A program made the position numbers and the translations under genes. Shown piece by piece: positions 26,414 through 35,739 of a stretch of DNA of 64,000 bases. Numbering within the stretch: position 1 is the stretch's first letter; every line of letters starts with the position of its first letter. Source of the DNA: JBBKXJ01 sp037969395 (GTDB taxonomy: Bacteria > Pseudomonadota > Gammaproteobacteria > Pseudomonadales > JAUIET01); assembly GCA_037969395.1 (NCBI GenBank), contig JBBKXJ010000257.1:11298-75297 (forward strand), read 5' to 3'. Below the pieces are notes generated by a model that was given only the letters and a program-made list of their open reading frames with translations, was not told the origin of the DNA and made no database searches.

Positions 26414-27979
26414 TTGTCCTGTTATTTTACCCAACGCATTAGCGAACTCGGCAGCGTCGAAAACCGGGCGACGTTGCGCACGCTGCAGCGCGGCATCGAA
26501 AGAGAAGGCCTGCGCGTGCAGCCGAATGGCGATATTGCGCTAACGCCACACCCGCAGGCACTTGGCGCTGCGCTCACTCATCCGCACATCACGACCGATT
26601 TCTCCGAAGCGCTATTGGAATTTATTACGCCGGTGTGCACCAGCGTCGACGAACTGCTGCGCTGGACCACAGAAATCCATCAGTTTGCATACCAGCATCT
26701 TGGCGATGAGTTGCTGTGGGCCAGCAGCATGCCCTGCGTGCTGCCGAACGATGCCGATATTCCGGTCGCGCAATTTGGCACGTCAAATATCGCTACGATG
26801 AAAACGGTGTACCGTCTTGGCCTGGGCTATCGCTACGGTCGGGCCATGCAAACCATCGCCGGCATTCATTACAATATTTCGTTTACCGATCCGTTTTGGC
26901 AGCGTTACCAAACCCTGCTAAAAGATGCTACTCCGCTGCAGGATTTTAAAACCAGTCAGTACCTGCATCTGATCCGAAATTTTCGTCGTTATTCATGGCT
27001 ACTTATTTATTTGTTCGGCGCGTCACCGGCAGTGTGCAAATCTTTTTTGCGGGATCGTCCGCACGCGCTGCAGGCGTTTGATAAATCCAGCCTGTACGAG
27101 CCGAACGGTACATCGCTGCGGATGGGCGATTTGGGCTACCAAAGTAACGCCCAGGAAAGTCTTTATGTTTGTTATAACAGCCTGGAAGAGTATGCCCGCA
27201 CACTGAGCAAGGCGTTGACAACGCCGCACGCTGACTATGCCGCGCTAGGTACGCATAAAGATGGCAAGCGCATTCAGCTGAACACCAACCTGTTACAAAT
27301 CGAAAATGAATTTTATAGCAGCATTCGACCCAAGCGCGTCACGCACTCGGGCGAGAAGCCACTGTCTGCCCTGCTGGACCGAGGGATAGAATACGTCGAG
27401 GTGCGCTGCCTGGACGCCAACCCCTACCTGCCGCTGGGTATTGATGAAGACGAGATTCGCTTCATCGATGCGTTTATGCTGTTTTGCCTGCTGGAAAACA
27501 GCGCACCGATTGACGTTAAAGAATACGAAGACATCATGGCCACCAGCAAAAATGTTGTTAACAACGGTCGCGCAGCGGATGCCCAGGTCAAGCTTGATGG
27601 TCTTTCCATGCCGTTGAGCGAGGCGGCGCATAAATTGCTCGCCAACGTAAAGCAGTGCGCCACAGTTCTCGATGGCGCTAGTGATACCAACAAGTTTTCA
27701 AGCGCCTGGGCGCAACAACTTGGCAAGCTTAATAATCCTGATAGCTTGCCGTCAGCACGAATATTGCAGGATATGCGCGACCAGGAGCTGACGTACTACC
27801 GTTTCGCGATGCAGTTAACTCAAGCGCATAAACATGTTTTTGCCGAGCATGAACTGGATCCTGAGCGTACCGCCTATTTTGAGCAGCAAGCGCGCGCTTC
27901 AATCGCAGAACGTGAACGTATCGAACAGCATGACGAGATTTCGTTTGAAGATTTCATGGCGCATTACGACGCCCAATAG
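26414..27979 (+). CDS. gshA: Glutamate-cysteine ligase, gammaproteobacterial type
   Basis: A 521-residue enzyme for the first step of glutathione synthesis, joining glutamate and cysteine with ATP. It follows the E. coli GshA pattern throughout: LQRGIEREGLRV, ITTDFSEALLEFITP, GIHYN, YLFGASPAVC and IEYVEVRCLDANP. The apparent start is a TTG at 26414 with only a weak GGTGG upstream. No in-frame ATG lies in the N-terminal region, and the next residues align with the family N-terminus, so the TTG is credible. Use of a weak codon may keep expression low. No gshB is present nearby. Downstream acpH starts five bases after the stop. Confidence 0.95.
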   Translation: MSCYFTQRISELGSVENRATLRTLQRGIEREGLRVQPNGDIALTPHPQALGAALTHPHITTDFSEALLEFITPVCTSVDELLRWTTEIHQFAYQHLGDELLWASSMPCVLPNDADIPVAQFGTSNIATMKTVYRLGLGYRYGRAMQTIAGIHYNISFTDPFWQRYQTLLKDATPLQDFKTSQYLHLIRNFRRYSWLLIYLFGASPAVCKSFLRDRPHALQAFDKSSLYEPNGTSLRMGDLGYQSNAQESLYVCYNSLEEYARTLSKALTTPHADYAALGTHKDGKRIQLNTNLLQIENEFYSSIRPKRVTHSGEKPLSALLDRGIEYVEVRCLDANPYLPLGIDEDEIRFIDAFMLFCLLENSAPIDVKEYEDIMATSKNVVNNGRAADAQVKLDGLSMPLSEAAHKLLANVKQCATVLDGASDTNKFSSAWAQQLGKLNNPDSLPSARILQDMRDQELTYYRFAMQLTQAHKHVFAEHELDPERTAYFEQQARASIAERERIEQHDEISFEDFMAHYDAQ

Positions 27980-27984
27980 CGCGT

Positions 27985-28557
27985 ATGAACTATCTCGCTC
28001 ACTTTCATCTTGCGCAAGCGCAACCGGCCCTGGTCGCCGGTGCACTGCTGGGCGATTACATCAAAGGCCCGCTGCGAGGTGCTCTGCCAGCCGACGTTGA
28101 GCGGGGTGTTACGCTGCATCGCAAAATTGATGCGTTTACCGATGACTATGCGGTGACCCAGCGCCTGCATACTCTGTTTCCGACAGAATATCGCCGCTGT
28201 AGCGGCATCATGCTGGATGTCTATTTCGACCACTTGCTGGCGCGCAATTGGCATACTTATGAGCAAGATTCTTTGGCGGATTTTTCCCGCCGCGTGCAGG
28301 CAAATCTGACTGCCTATGAAGCGCTACTCACACCTGATGCGGTGCGCTTTAAGCAACGGCTGGCACAGCACGATTTGCTGTCACGCTATGCGCATGCGGC
28401 TACTATCGACAGCACGCTGCAGTATATTGCCGGCAAGCTGCGAGCGCCGAATCCGCTGGCCAGCGCCATGCAACATCTCAGCGCTCGCGATGCGGAACTG
28501 GAAGCCATATTTCTGGCTTTTTATCCTGCTTTGCAGCGCTTTAGCTCTGCACAATGA
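27985..28557 (+). CDS. acpH: ACP phosphodiesterase (AcpH)
   Basis: A 190-residue protein of the AcpH family, which removes 4'-phosphopantetheine from acyl carrier protein. The family signature is at the N-terminus (MNYLAHFHLA, then LLGDYIKGP), followed by HRKIDAFTD and the metal-ligand MLDVYFDHLLARNW segment, as expected for an HD-like metal enzyme. It starts five bases after gshA and is probably translated from the same mRNA. Its 3' end overlaps the convergent FliL-like gene by 17 bases. Confidence 0.93.
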   Translation: MNYLAHFHLAQAQPALVAGALLGDYIKGPLRGALPADVERGVTLHRKIDAFTDDYAVTQRLHTLFPTEYRRCSGIMLDVYFDHLLARNWHTYEQDSLADFSRRVQANLTAYEALLTPDAVRFKQRLAQHDLLSRYAHAATIDSTLQYIAGKLRAPNPLASAMQHLSARDAELEAIFLAFYPALQRFSSAQ

Positions 28558-28939
28558 AATTGTTAAACAACAGGTCTGAAACGACCTTACTGCCCTGTTC
28601 GTCCTGCATCACTTTTTGCACTTCTTCCAGCGCCGCCGCACGCAGCTGCTGACGACCTTCAGCCGAGCTAACCGCGGCATCGGTTTGCTGGCTTAGCAGC
28701 AGTATTAGATTGTTGCGCAAATACGGCAGATGCTGTTCGACCAGCGCGACATCATCCTGCGATTCTACTCGCACAGAGATGTCCACTTTAAGATATTGCA
28801 GCCTGGCGCTAATGCCGTAGTTGGTCACGAACGCCGGCTTGAGATTAATATACTGCGCCTGGTTAGATTCCGCGTGGCTGAAACTGCAAACCGCCATCAA
28901 CAGCGTGACCAGCGCACAGCCGCGTAACATTGATTGCAT
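28541..28939 (-). CDS. Orphan FliL-like exported protein
   Basis: A 132-residue protein with an N-terminal signal or membrane helix (about 5-23, ending SFSHA) and a domain like that of the flagellar stator-associated FliL (YLKVDISVRV, LPYLRNNLILLLSQ, LFNNFIVQS). No flagellar gene is nearby. Unanchored FliL-like proteins are also found outside flagellar loci. It could be secreted to the periplasm rather than anchored, since a signal cleavage site is plausible. Function outside motility is unknown. Confidence 0.8.
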   Translation of the reverse strand: MQSMLRGCALVTLLMAVCSFSHAESNQAQYINLKPAFVTNYGISARLQYLKVDISVRVESQDDVALVEQHLPYLRNNLILLLSQQTDAAVSSAEGRQQLRAAALEEVQKVMQDEQGSKVVSDLLFNNFIVQS

Positions 28940-29080
28940 CGTAAACTCCTTTGAAATGGCTCATCTTTCCCCAAAGCATAGTCGATTCATATAGCTGTAG
29001 TTGATTCATAGCGCTGCACTTGTTTCACTGCGAGCTTTCGCCTAATGTAATGTGTTATTTGAATTTAGCGTAACTCCACC

Positions 29081-29572
29081 ATGCCGGCACCCCGCCCCCT
29101 GTTTTTACTATTGTTTTTGTTTTGCTGTGGCCTGATGGCATACGGGTTCTATCTGGAATACGTAGAGGGCTTGCAGCCATGCCCACTATGCATGACCCAG
29201 CGCGTATTTATCGTGCTTTGCGGCATATTTGGCTTGTTAGCATTTCTGCATAACCCAGCTTCTCCGGGAGTCAGAATTTACGCATTCCTGATCACCGTCA
29301 GCGGCCTATTTGGTGCGGCGATTGCCGGGCGGCAATTATGGCTGCAAAGCCTGCCCGCAGATCAGGCACCGGCGTGCGGACCGAGTCTGGAATATATGTT
29401 CGATGTATTGCCGTTTACCGAAGCGATTAAGACCCTGATGATGGGTGACGGCAACTGCGCCGAAGTGGTGTGGACTTTTCTCGGCCTGAGTATGCCAGGC
29501 TGGACCATGATCTGTTTTTCAGGTTTTGCCCTGTTTGGCCTGTGGCACATGCTGCGCAAACCAGTAACATAA
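29081..29572 (+). CDS. dsbB: Disulfide bond formation protein B
   Basis: A 163-residue four-helix inner-membrane protein that reoxidises DsbA and passes electrons to quinone. The first redox pair is C34-C37 (CPLC, followed by MTQR), and the second periplasmic pair is in PACGPS and GDGNCAEV. The four membrane segments are clear. The rsd gene follows on the same strand, an order also seen in Pseudomonas. Confidence 0.95.
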   Translation: MPAPRPLFLLLFLFCCGLMAYGFYLEYVEGLQPCPLCMTQRVFIVLCGIFGLLAFLHNPASPGVRIYAFLITVSGLFGAAIAGRQLWLQSLPADQAPACGPSLEYMFDVLPFTEAIKTLMMGDGNCAEVVWTFLGLSMPGWTMICFSGFALFGLWHMLRKPVT

Positions 29573-29741
29573 GGCTTTCATACGTTTTGCAAAGGTTGAC
29601 TTGCTGATGCCAGCCGGCTGACCTATGCTGAAGGGTATTATAAAGTCCAGTAATGCTAAAAATACTGAACACTAACAAAAGCATAACGTTTGGCTAAAAT
29701 AGGCCACACACAACCAATAGACTAGGGACGAGCATCACACC

Positions 29742-30167
29742 ATGATTGAAGAATGGCTACAACAGAGACAACACCTCATCGTGCAGTACTGTTCGATCTG
29801 TGGTGTACACGAGCAGATCAACGACTCGCCAACCAAAATACAGCGCTTGAAATCATTTTGCCAAACGCTGGTCGACTATGCCTCGGCCGGCCATTTTGAA
29901 ATCTACAAAAAACTGGTGCACGAGGCCGAGCAAGCCAACCCGTCTGTGTTGGCAACTGCCGAAAAAACCCTGCCGCAGATACAGGAAACTACAGAAATTC
30001 TTCTGGACTTCAACGACCTTTACGAAACCGAGGAATTGACCGAAGAGATGCAGGTCAAGTTGGCCAGACACTTGTCGAAGCTGGGCGAAGCTATGGTGAC
30101 GCGTTTCGATCTTGAAGACGAACTGGTGGGTTTGGCGCATAGCCCGAAAACTGCGACACGGGCTTAA
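29742..30167 (+). CDS. rsd: Rsd/AlgQ anti-sigma-70 factor
   Basis: A 141-residue protein matching Rsd/AlgQ, which binds region 4 of RpoD and favours alternative sigma factors in stationary phase. It is helical, with the family motifs GHFEIYKKLVHEAE and LLDFNDLYET. In Pseudomonas AlgQ also affects alginate and polyphosphate-related traits. A hairpin that could serve as terminator starts 60 bases past the stop. Confidence 0.92.
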   Translation: MIEEWLQQRQHLIVQYCSICGVHEQINDSPTKIQRLKSFCQTLVDYASAGHFEIYKKLVHEAEQANPSVLATAEKTLPQIQETTEILLDFNDLYETEELTEEMQVKLARHLSKLGEAMVTRFDLEDELVGLAHSPKTATRA

Positions 30168-30227
30168 GCTTCACAACACGGTACAACTCCTCGGTAAAGC
30201 GCCAACACTGAACTACACTTTACAGTA

Positions 30228-30252
30228 GCGTCCTGTGATGACCACAGGACGC
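30228..30252 (+). terminator. Hairpin after rsd
   Basis: GCGTCCTGTG and CACAGGACGC form a perfect 10-bp stem with a five-base loop, between rsd and the WD40 gene. The T-run after it is weak, so it may be a rho-dependent or processing structure rather than a classic terminator. Confidence 0.5.
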
Positions 30253-30287
30253 CAGCATTGCTATTTTACTGTTACAGGGTAGTTTCC

Positions 30288-31283
30288 ATGCCAATTGGTT
30301 TAACCAACCGCCTCAAGCCAATCATTGTTGTTGCCAGCTTGCTGCTTTGTGCTTGCCGCAATGACGTCGCACCCGGCGATAGTCTCGAACTCGCCAGTCA
30401 AGGCGCTTACAGCGCAGCGCTTTCTAGCGATGGCCAGCGCGCTATGATTGGCGCAATTAACCAGGGCGGCAGCCTGTGGGATCTCAGTAGCAATGCGCGC
30501 AAGTTTGACTGGAATCACGCCAGCGGGGAATTCTCAGTCATCAGCGCGGCGGCTTTTTCGCCAGCGGCGAACTTTGCACTGAGCGCCAACACGCAAACGC
30601 TGGTACTGTGGGATGCAACCAGAGGCGCAGGTCTGCGCTACTGGACCACGCCAGACCGTGTGCTTGACATCGATCTCGGCCCCGAGGGTAACTTTGCTCT
30701 GCTTGGGCTGGAGAATTTTACTGCCGTACTGTTCGACGTGCGCCGCGGTGGGATTAAACGTGTGTTCACCCATGCCGACAGGGTACGCAGCGTCGCCTTC
30801 AGTGACGACGGCACGCTTGCCTTGTCAGGCTCGGCCGATCAGACCGCGAAACTGTGGGACGTACGCTCAGGCAAAATGCTGCACAGCATGCAGCACGCCG
30901 ATGATGTGCGGCTGGTAGCGTTGGCACCGCAAAACGATCTGGCATTTAGCGTTAGCAAATACGATAAAGCGGTGATCTGGAGCGCCGTCGACGGGGCCGC
31001 CGTTGGCGAATTGCCGCTGCGCGCCTTTGCACTGCAGCGCGGGCTGACGTTTACCGCCGCCGTGTTCTCCAACGACTCAAGTCAATTGCTGACCGGAACA
31101 TCGGATCGCGTCGTACAATTGTGGGATACGCGTTCGCTGCAAGAAATACAGCGCTGGACAATACCGAAGCGTAAGGCCTGGAAACCAACCAGCGCCGCTA
31201 TTCTGGCGCTGGCGTTTGGTGCAAAGCCGAATGAATACTACGCGGTAGCATCAAACGGCTATGCTCACAGACTAAAGCGCTAG
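30288..31283 (+). CDS. WD40-repeat lipoprotein
   Basis: I use the ATG at 30288, which has AGGG upstream. The 331-residue product starts with a lipoprotein signal whose lipobox is LLLCAC (Cys near residue 22), then WD40 blades: LWDLSSN, LWDATRG, LFDVRRG, LSGSADQTAKLWDVRSG, VIWSAVDG, LTGTSDRVVQLWDTRS. That gives about six recognisable blades plus a C-terminal one, enough for a closed propeller. It would sit in the periplasm on a membrane as an interaction scaffold. No partner is evident. It converges with the FKBP gene, six bases away. Confidence 0.85.
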   Translation: MPIGLTNRLKPIIVVASLLLCACRNDVAPGDSLELASQGAYSAALSSDGQRAMIGAINQGGSLWDLSSNARKFDWNHASGEFSVISAAAFSPAANFALSANTQTLVLWDATRGAGLRYWTTPDRVLDIDLGPEGNFALLGLENFTAVLFDVRRGGIKRVFTHADRVRSVAFSDDGTLALSGSADQTAKLWDVRSGKMLHSMQHADDVRLVALAPQNDLAFSVSKYDKAVIWSAVDGAAVGELPLRAFALQRGLTFTAAVFSNDSSQLLTGTSDRVVQLWDTRSLQEIQRWTIPKRKAWKPTSAAILALAFGAKPNEYYAVASNGYAHRLKR

Positions 31284-31289
31284 CCGCGC

Positions 31290-32096
31290 TTATTTTGCCG
31301 CTTCCGTCTCTTTTGGCTGTGCGGCAGCCGCTGCTTCAGCTGCGGCTGCGGCCGCTTCCTTGTCCTTGATTTCCAGCAGTTCTACTTCGAACTGCAGTGT
31401 GGAATTAGGACCGATGTCACCGCCTGCGCCACCTGGGCCATACGCCAGGTCAGCCGGAATAACCAGCTCCCATTTCGAACCCACTGGCATTAACTGCAGC
31501 GCTTCGGTCCAGCCGGGAATGACCTGATTTACGCCAAACTCTGCGGGCTGACCGCGCTTGTAAGAACTATCGAACTCGGTGCCGTCGAGCAGAGTGCCCT
31601 TGTAATGTACCGAAACGAGATCCTCGGCTTCGGGCTTGGCGCCATCGCCTTTGGTTACAACCTTGTACTGCAGTCCGCTGTCGGTCGTCACTACGTCTTC
31701 TTTTTTGCCGTTTTCTGCTAAAAATGCTTTGCCGGCTTCTTCATTTTTGGCGCCAGCCGCTGCCTGCTCTTCCTGCATTTTAGCCATTTGCTGCTGCTGA
31801 AAAGCCTGCATGGTTTCGGCAATCTCTTCGGGCGTCATCAAGCGCTCGCTGTCGTCGCTGCCGGCGGTAAGCCCTTCAGTAAAGGTAGGTATATCGAGCT
31901 TGATTGCGTCGGTTCGAAAGCGGTCGCCAAGGCTCAGGCCCATGGCGTAGCTGACTTTTTTCTCTTGCGTATCCAGCTTGGAAGTCGCATCGCTGGACTT
32001 TTCAGTGGCTTCTTCAGGCGCCGCTTCTTTTTTCTGATCACAAGCAGACAACGCCAGCACGCCCATCAATGCGACGGGCAGGTAAATAAGTTTCAT
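31290..32096 (-). CDS. FKBP-type peptidyl-prolyl isomerase, Mip/FkpA-like lipoprotein
   Basis: A 268-residue protein. A lipobox (LALSAC, Cys19) predicts lipidation; the N-terminal domain (about 45-120) is the helical dimerisation domain of Mip/FkpA (VSYAMGLSLGDRF), followed by a full FKBP domain (VHYKGTLLDGTEFDSSY, ELVIPADLAYG). The C-terminal 25 residues are an Ala/Glu/Lys tail not needed for the fold. Role: periplasmic protein folding. Confidence 0.92.
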   Translation of the reverse strand: MKLIYLPVALMGVLALSACDQKKEAAPEEATEKSSDATSKLDTQEKKVSYAMGLSLGDRFRTDAIKLDIPTFTEGLTAGSDDSERLMTPEEIAETMQAFQQQQMAKMQEEQAAAGAKNEEAGKAFLAENGKKEDVVTTDSGLQYKVVTKGDGAKPEAEDLVSVHYKGTLLDGTEFDSSYKRGQPAEFGVNQVIPGWTEALQLMPVGSKWELVIPADLAYGPGGAGGDIGPNSTLQFEVELLEIKDKEAAAAAAEAAAAAQPKETEAAK

Positions 32097-32199
32097 AAAG
32101 CTTCCTTAAAACGGTTATAAAATAGGCACGATGCAACAACAGCGATGGTTGTTGATCACAACGGGCGCATATATACCATGAAGCAATGATTAAAGTCTG

Positions 32200-32709
32200 T
32201 TAAATATTATCGAGTGCAGCTTTGCGGAGGTCAGCCGTTTTTTGCAGGTTTTTAGCGTCATCGATCAGCTTGGGAATATCTGTTACGGGCACGCTGGTCG
32301 GGAAGGCCAACTTAAAGCCCGAACCACCATTGCCGCTGTCGGCCTGTCCGCGTTCGCGGACTTCTACAGGCTGCATTATATTAGCCATTTGCGGCATATC
32401 CTGCACCAGCACGTCGCCTGCGGCTGCGGGCGGCGGCTCGTTGGAAAACTGCCAACGACCTTGTGCGTCTTGCCACTTATAAAGCCTGGGCGTTTTCATC
32501 CCGAAGCCAGTCGACGTGGCCCCCTGCAGCTTGGCGCCAGACTTGTTCCACATGTTGGACAGTTTGTTGCGCACACCGTTTAGCGAAACGTTGTCAGGCA
32601 TCCAATCATTCAATGACATTAATGGCTTGCCACTCGGCCCGACAATGAACGTCGGTGCAATCAACAAACCGAGTAGCGATAACAGCATCATTTTATGGCG
32701 AATTTTCAT
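32200..32709 (-). CDS. DUF4124-domain exported protein
   Basis: A 169-residue protein with an N-terminal membrane or signal segment (about 7-25) and the DUF4124 motif RLYKWQDAQGRWQFSNEPP at about residues 75-93. The rest is low-complexity with a Gly/Ser patch and a helical C-terminus. DUF4124 is a small beta domain of envelope proteins with no defined role. A second DUF4124 protein is at 53141-53596. Confidence 0.8.
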   Translation of the reverse strand: MKIRHKMMLLSLLGLLIAPTFIVGPSGKPLMSLNDWMPDNVSLNGVRNKLSNMWNKSGAKLQGATSTGFGMKTPRLYKWQDAQGRWQFSNEPPPAAAGDVLVQDMPQMANIMQPVEVRERGQADSGNGGSGFKLAFPTSVPVTDIPKLIDDAKNLQKTADLRKAALDNI

Positions 32710-32831
32710 AGCTAGGTTGGTCTCAATATCTGAACTCGTGCATTAAGATTAGCTCAAAAATTGCGCGCTGGCCCGCAAGGCAGCCGTCTATAGCATTAGT
32801 TTTTAGTAGCTGCCATCCTGCAGCCGGGAAG

Positions 32832-33368
32832 TTATTGTAAGGCTTGCTTGCTTTGAATTTGATCGTCGCAACACAGCGCAACCGCTAGCTCACGCACTAA
32901 ATGAGCTGCCTCAGTAGACTTCAATGGCCAGCCCGCACGATACGCGAGCAAGTTTTGCAGCACCCTATTGTCAGCCAGGCAAACACCAGACACACATTTT
33001 TGCTGTGGTAGTGGCCTGGTACACGCGATAGCGATAATGTGCTGCTCCAGTTGTTCGGCCTGCAGCTCAAGCGCCTTTAACTGCTGATAGCATTCATCAG
33101 CGGCTAGTAGCTGCACGCGTTGGCGCAAATTACGAATTGGTTGCGTATAGCGCCGATTAAAAGGCGTTATATGTTCAGCGATTCGAAACCAGTCCTGCGC
33201 TTCAAGCATTTGCCCCAGGTGGCCGAAAAACCCGCCAAGCAGCAGCAGATTAACGTTCGCTGCATGCTCGTCCTGCAAGCGCAAACACAATGATTGCACA
33301 TTGGTCGCGGCATAAGCCGTCAGCGAATAGCGCCAGTAGCGGCCTGCAAACCGGGTAGCCTCAGCCAT
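32832..33368 (-). CDS. TIGR02444 (DUF2390) family protein
   Basis: A 178-residue protein whose N-terminus follows the TIGR02444 pattern (YWRYSLTAYAATNVQSLCLRLQ, then ANVNLLLLGGFFG). No domain of known function, no membrane segment. It lies 24 bases after the VTT/oxidoreductase gene on the same strand and is probably its co-transcribed follower. The Cys-rich region near residue 115 (ACTRPLPQQKCVSGVCL) is unusual for the family. Confidence 0.7.
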   Translation of the reverse strand: MAEATRFAGRYWRYSLTAYAATNVQSLCLRLQDEHAANVNLLLLGGFFGHLGQMLEAQDWFRIAEHITPFNRRYTQPIRNLRQRVQLLAADECYQQLKALELQAEQLEQHIIAIACTRPLPQQKCVSGVCLADNRVLQNLLAYRAGWPLKSTEAAHLVRELAVALCCDDQIQSKQALQ

Positions 33369-33392
33369 GACCGCGGAGGTACAGACGTCGCA

Positions 33393-35522
33393 TCAACTGC
33401 GCCGCCAGGCATGAAATTTTTCGACCCAGCGCAACAGACCCTGCGGTGTATGCTTTTTCTGCCATTCGCTGGCGGCAAACTTATTCGCTTCCGTCAGGGT
33501 GGGGTAAATATGAATAGTGCCCATGATTTTTTTCAAGCTAAGACCGTGCTTCATCGCCAGCACAAACTCGCTGATCAGCTCGCTGGCATGATAGCCAACA
33601 ATAGTCACACCCAGAATCTTACCCGAGCCGCCCGGCCGCGTTAGCACCTTGACGAACCCATGCGCCTCGCCATCGGCGATGGCCCGATCAAGGTCTTCAA
33701 TGTTATAGCGGGTAACTTCACAGGCGATGTTTTTTTCCTGCGCGTCCATTTCATTCAGACCTACCCGCGCGACCTGAGGATCGGTAAACGTGGCCCACGG
33801 AATTACCGAGTAGTCGACCTTGAACTTTTTCACCACGCCGAACAGTGCGTTGACGGTGGCAAACCATGCCTGGTACGACGCGGTATGGGTAAACTGGTAG
33901 GGCCCGGCAACATCGCCGCAGGCATAGATATTGGGGATGCGGGTACGTAAATAGTCGTCGACCATCACCGTACCATTGCGATTGAGCTCCAGACCTAGCG
34001 CTTCCAGGCCCAGGCCTTCCGTGTTAGCGCGGCGCCCAACGGCTATCAGTATTTTTTCGAAATCAATGCGTTGTTCCGTGCCGTCTTGCTGCACCACAAG
34101 CGCCCCCTCCTCGGCTGCCTGCGCTTTTGCGTTGAGAACAATATTGACGCCGTCGGCCTCTAGCTGACGCGCCACCTGCGCGGCGGCATCCTCGTCTTCG
34201 CGCGGCAGAATCCGCGGCTCCATATCCAACAATGTCACCCTGGAACCCAGCCGCGCAAACGCCTGCGCCAGTTCGCAGCCAATGGGACCAGCGCCCAGGA
34301 TAAGCAGATTTTCAGGCAGAGCCTCCAGCTGCCAAACATTATCAGAGGTCAAATACGGTATCTGGTCTATGCCTTTGATGGGCGGCACGAAGGGCCGCGC
34401 GCCGCTGGCGATGATAATATTACCTGTGGTGATTATGCGGTCGTCGACCTCGACCTCGTAAGGCGACACGATGCGTGCCTGCCCGTGCACGCATTCCACC
34501 CCCAGTGATTCGTAGCGCTCGACCGAGTCGTGCGGCTCTATGCGAGCAATAATTTTTTGCACCCGGCGCATCACTGCTGCAAAGTCAGTTTTTATAGCGC
34601 CACTGTGCTGCAAACCATAATCGTCCATACGCTCGAAATAATGGCGCATTTTGGCCGAGCGCAGCAGCGCTTTGCTTGGTACACAGCCGGTATTCAGACA
34701 ATCGCCGCCCATCTTGTCTCGCTCAATCAACACGGCCCTGGCTTTTACGGTAGCGCCGATCAACGCCGCCACCAGCCCGGCCGAACCGGCACCAATCACA
34801 ACGACGTTGGCATCCAGCCTGGCGGGTTTTTTATAGTCTGCCATCGCCCTTCTCCGTTTGATAATATCCATCACTTTTCTCACAATAAAAGGAAATGTGG
34901 CCAGCAGTAGAAACGATGCCAGCAATGCCGGTGACAACACCCCACCAACACTGTCTACCTCGGCCAGCTGTTTACCGGCGTTAACAAAAACCATAGTGCC
35001 CGCTAACATGCCGACCTGACTGACGAAGAAAAACGTTAGCAGCTTGATGGGCGTCAGGCCCATCAGCAGGTTGACCAGAAAGAATGGAAACACCGGTACC
35101 AGGCGCACGCTAAACAAATAAAACGCGCCGTCTTGTTCAACGCCTCGATTGATGGCATCCAGCCGGTCGCCGAACCGATTCTGCACCCATTCGCGCAGCA
35201 GCACGCGTGCTACCAGGAAGGCAATGGTAGCGCCGATTGTACTGGCGAAAGACACCAGCAGCAGCCCAATCCAAAAGCCGAATATTGCACCGCCTGCCAG
35301 CGTCATCAATGCAGCACCGGGTAACGATAACCCGGTGACCACAACATAAACACCGAAATACACCAACGCTGTTTGCGCGGGGTGTTGCTGGTAGTAGTCA
35401 AACAAACGGTGTTTTTGCTGGTTGAAGTATTCCAGCGTGAGGTAGCTGTCGATGTCGAAGGCAAAGAATGCGATGATGGCGGCAAGTAATAGCCCGAATA
35501 GCAGCCATTTGTTATTTGTCAT
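33393..35522 (-). CDS. Fusion of VTT/TVP38 membrane domain and flavin disulfide reductase
   Basis: A 709-residue two-part protein. Residues about 1-225 form a VTT (TVP38/TMEM64/DedA-like) membrane domain with the LPGAALMTLAGGAIFG and PVFPFFLVNLLMGLTPI motifs. Residues 235-709 form a pyridine-nucleotide disulfide oxidoreductase like mercuric reductase or lipoamide dehydrogenase: FAD motif GAGSAG (244-249), redox pair C275/C280 (CLNTGCVPSK), second GAGPIG motif, YACGDVAG, and C-terminal HIYPTLTEA. No N-terminal metal-binding HMA domain is present, so mercury reduction is unlikely. The membrane part may deliver a lipid or quinone-type substrate to the reductase; that is inference. Confidence 0.88.
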   Translation of the reverse strand: MTNNKWLLFGLLLAAIIAFFAFDIDSYLTLEYFNQQKHRLFDYYQQHPAQTALVYFGVYVVVTGLSLPGAALMTLAGGAIFGFWIGLLLVSFASTIGATIAFLVARVLLREWVQNRFGDRLDAINRGVEQDGAFYLFSVRLVPVFPFFLVNLLMGLTPIKLLTFFFVSQVGMLAGTMVFVNAGKQLAEVDSVGGVLSPALLASFLLLATFPFIVRKVMDIIKRRRAMADYKKPARLDANVVVIGAGSAGLVAALIGATVKARAVLIERDKMGGDCLNTGCVPSKALLRSAKMRHYFERMDDYGLQHSGAIKTDFAAVMRRVQKIIARIEPHDSVERYESLGVECVHGQARIVSPYEVEVDDRIITTGNIIIASGARPFVPPIKGIDQIPYLTSDNVWQLEALPENLLILGAGPIGCELAQAFARLGSRVTLLDMEPRILPREDEDAAAQVARQLEADGVNIVLNAKAQAAEEGALVVQQDGTEQRIDFEKILIAVGRRANTEGLGLEALGLELNRNGTVMVDDYLRTRIPNIYACGDVAGPYQFTHTASYQAWFATVNALFGVVKKFKVDYSVIPWATFTDPQVARVGLNEMDAQEKNIACEVTRYNIEDLDRAIADGEAHGFVKVLTRPGGSGKILGVTIVGYHASELISEFVLAMKHGLSLKKIMGTIHIYPTLTEANKFAASEWQKKHTPQGLLRWVEKFHAWRRS

Positions 35523-35739
35523 GCTCAGCTCTCAAGTGCGCTGCGGTGCGCCAGCTAATTTTAGTGGGGGAAACTTGATAGACTGTAACGCAATTGCTCA
35601 GTTCATGCATCGTGCGCTGGCGCGGGCAGTAAACGTATACACTTTTGCAATATGCATATAACAAGCCGCAGCTTGAATATTAGTGGAGCTGCCCATATTA
35701 TTCTGTGCAGCACGAAATACCTAATTCTGGAGATAGATA

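Noticed and set aside
33393..35522. Mercuric reductase
   Set aside because: No HMA domain, no C-terminal vicinal Cys pair, and no mer genes nearby.
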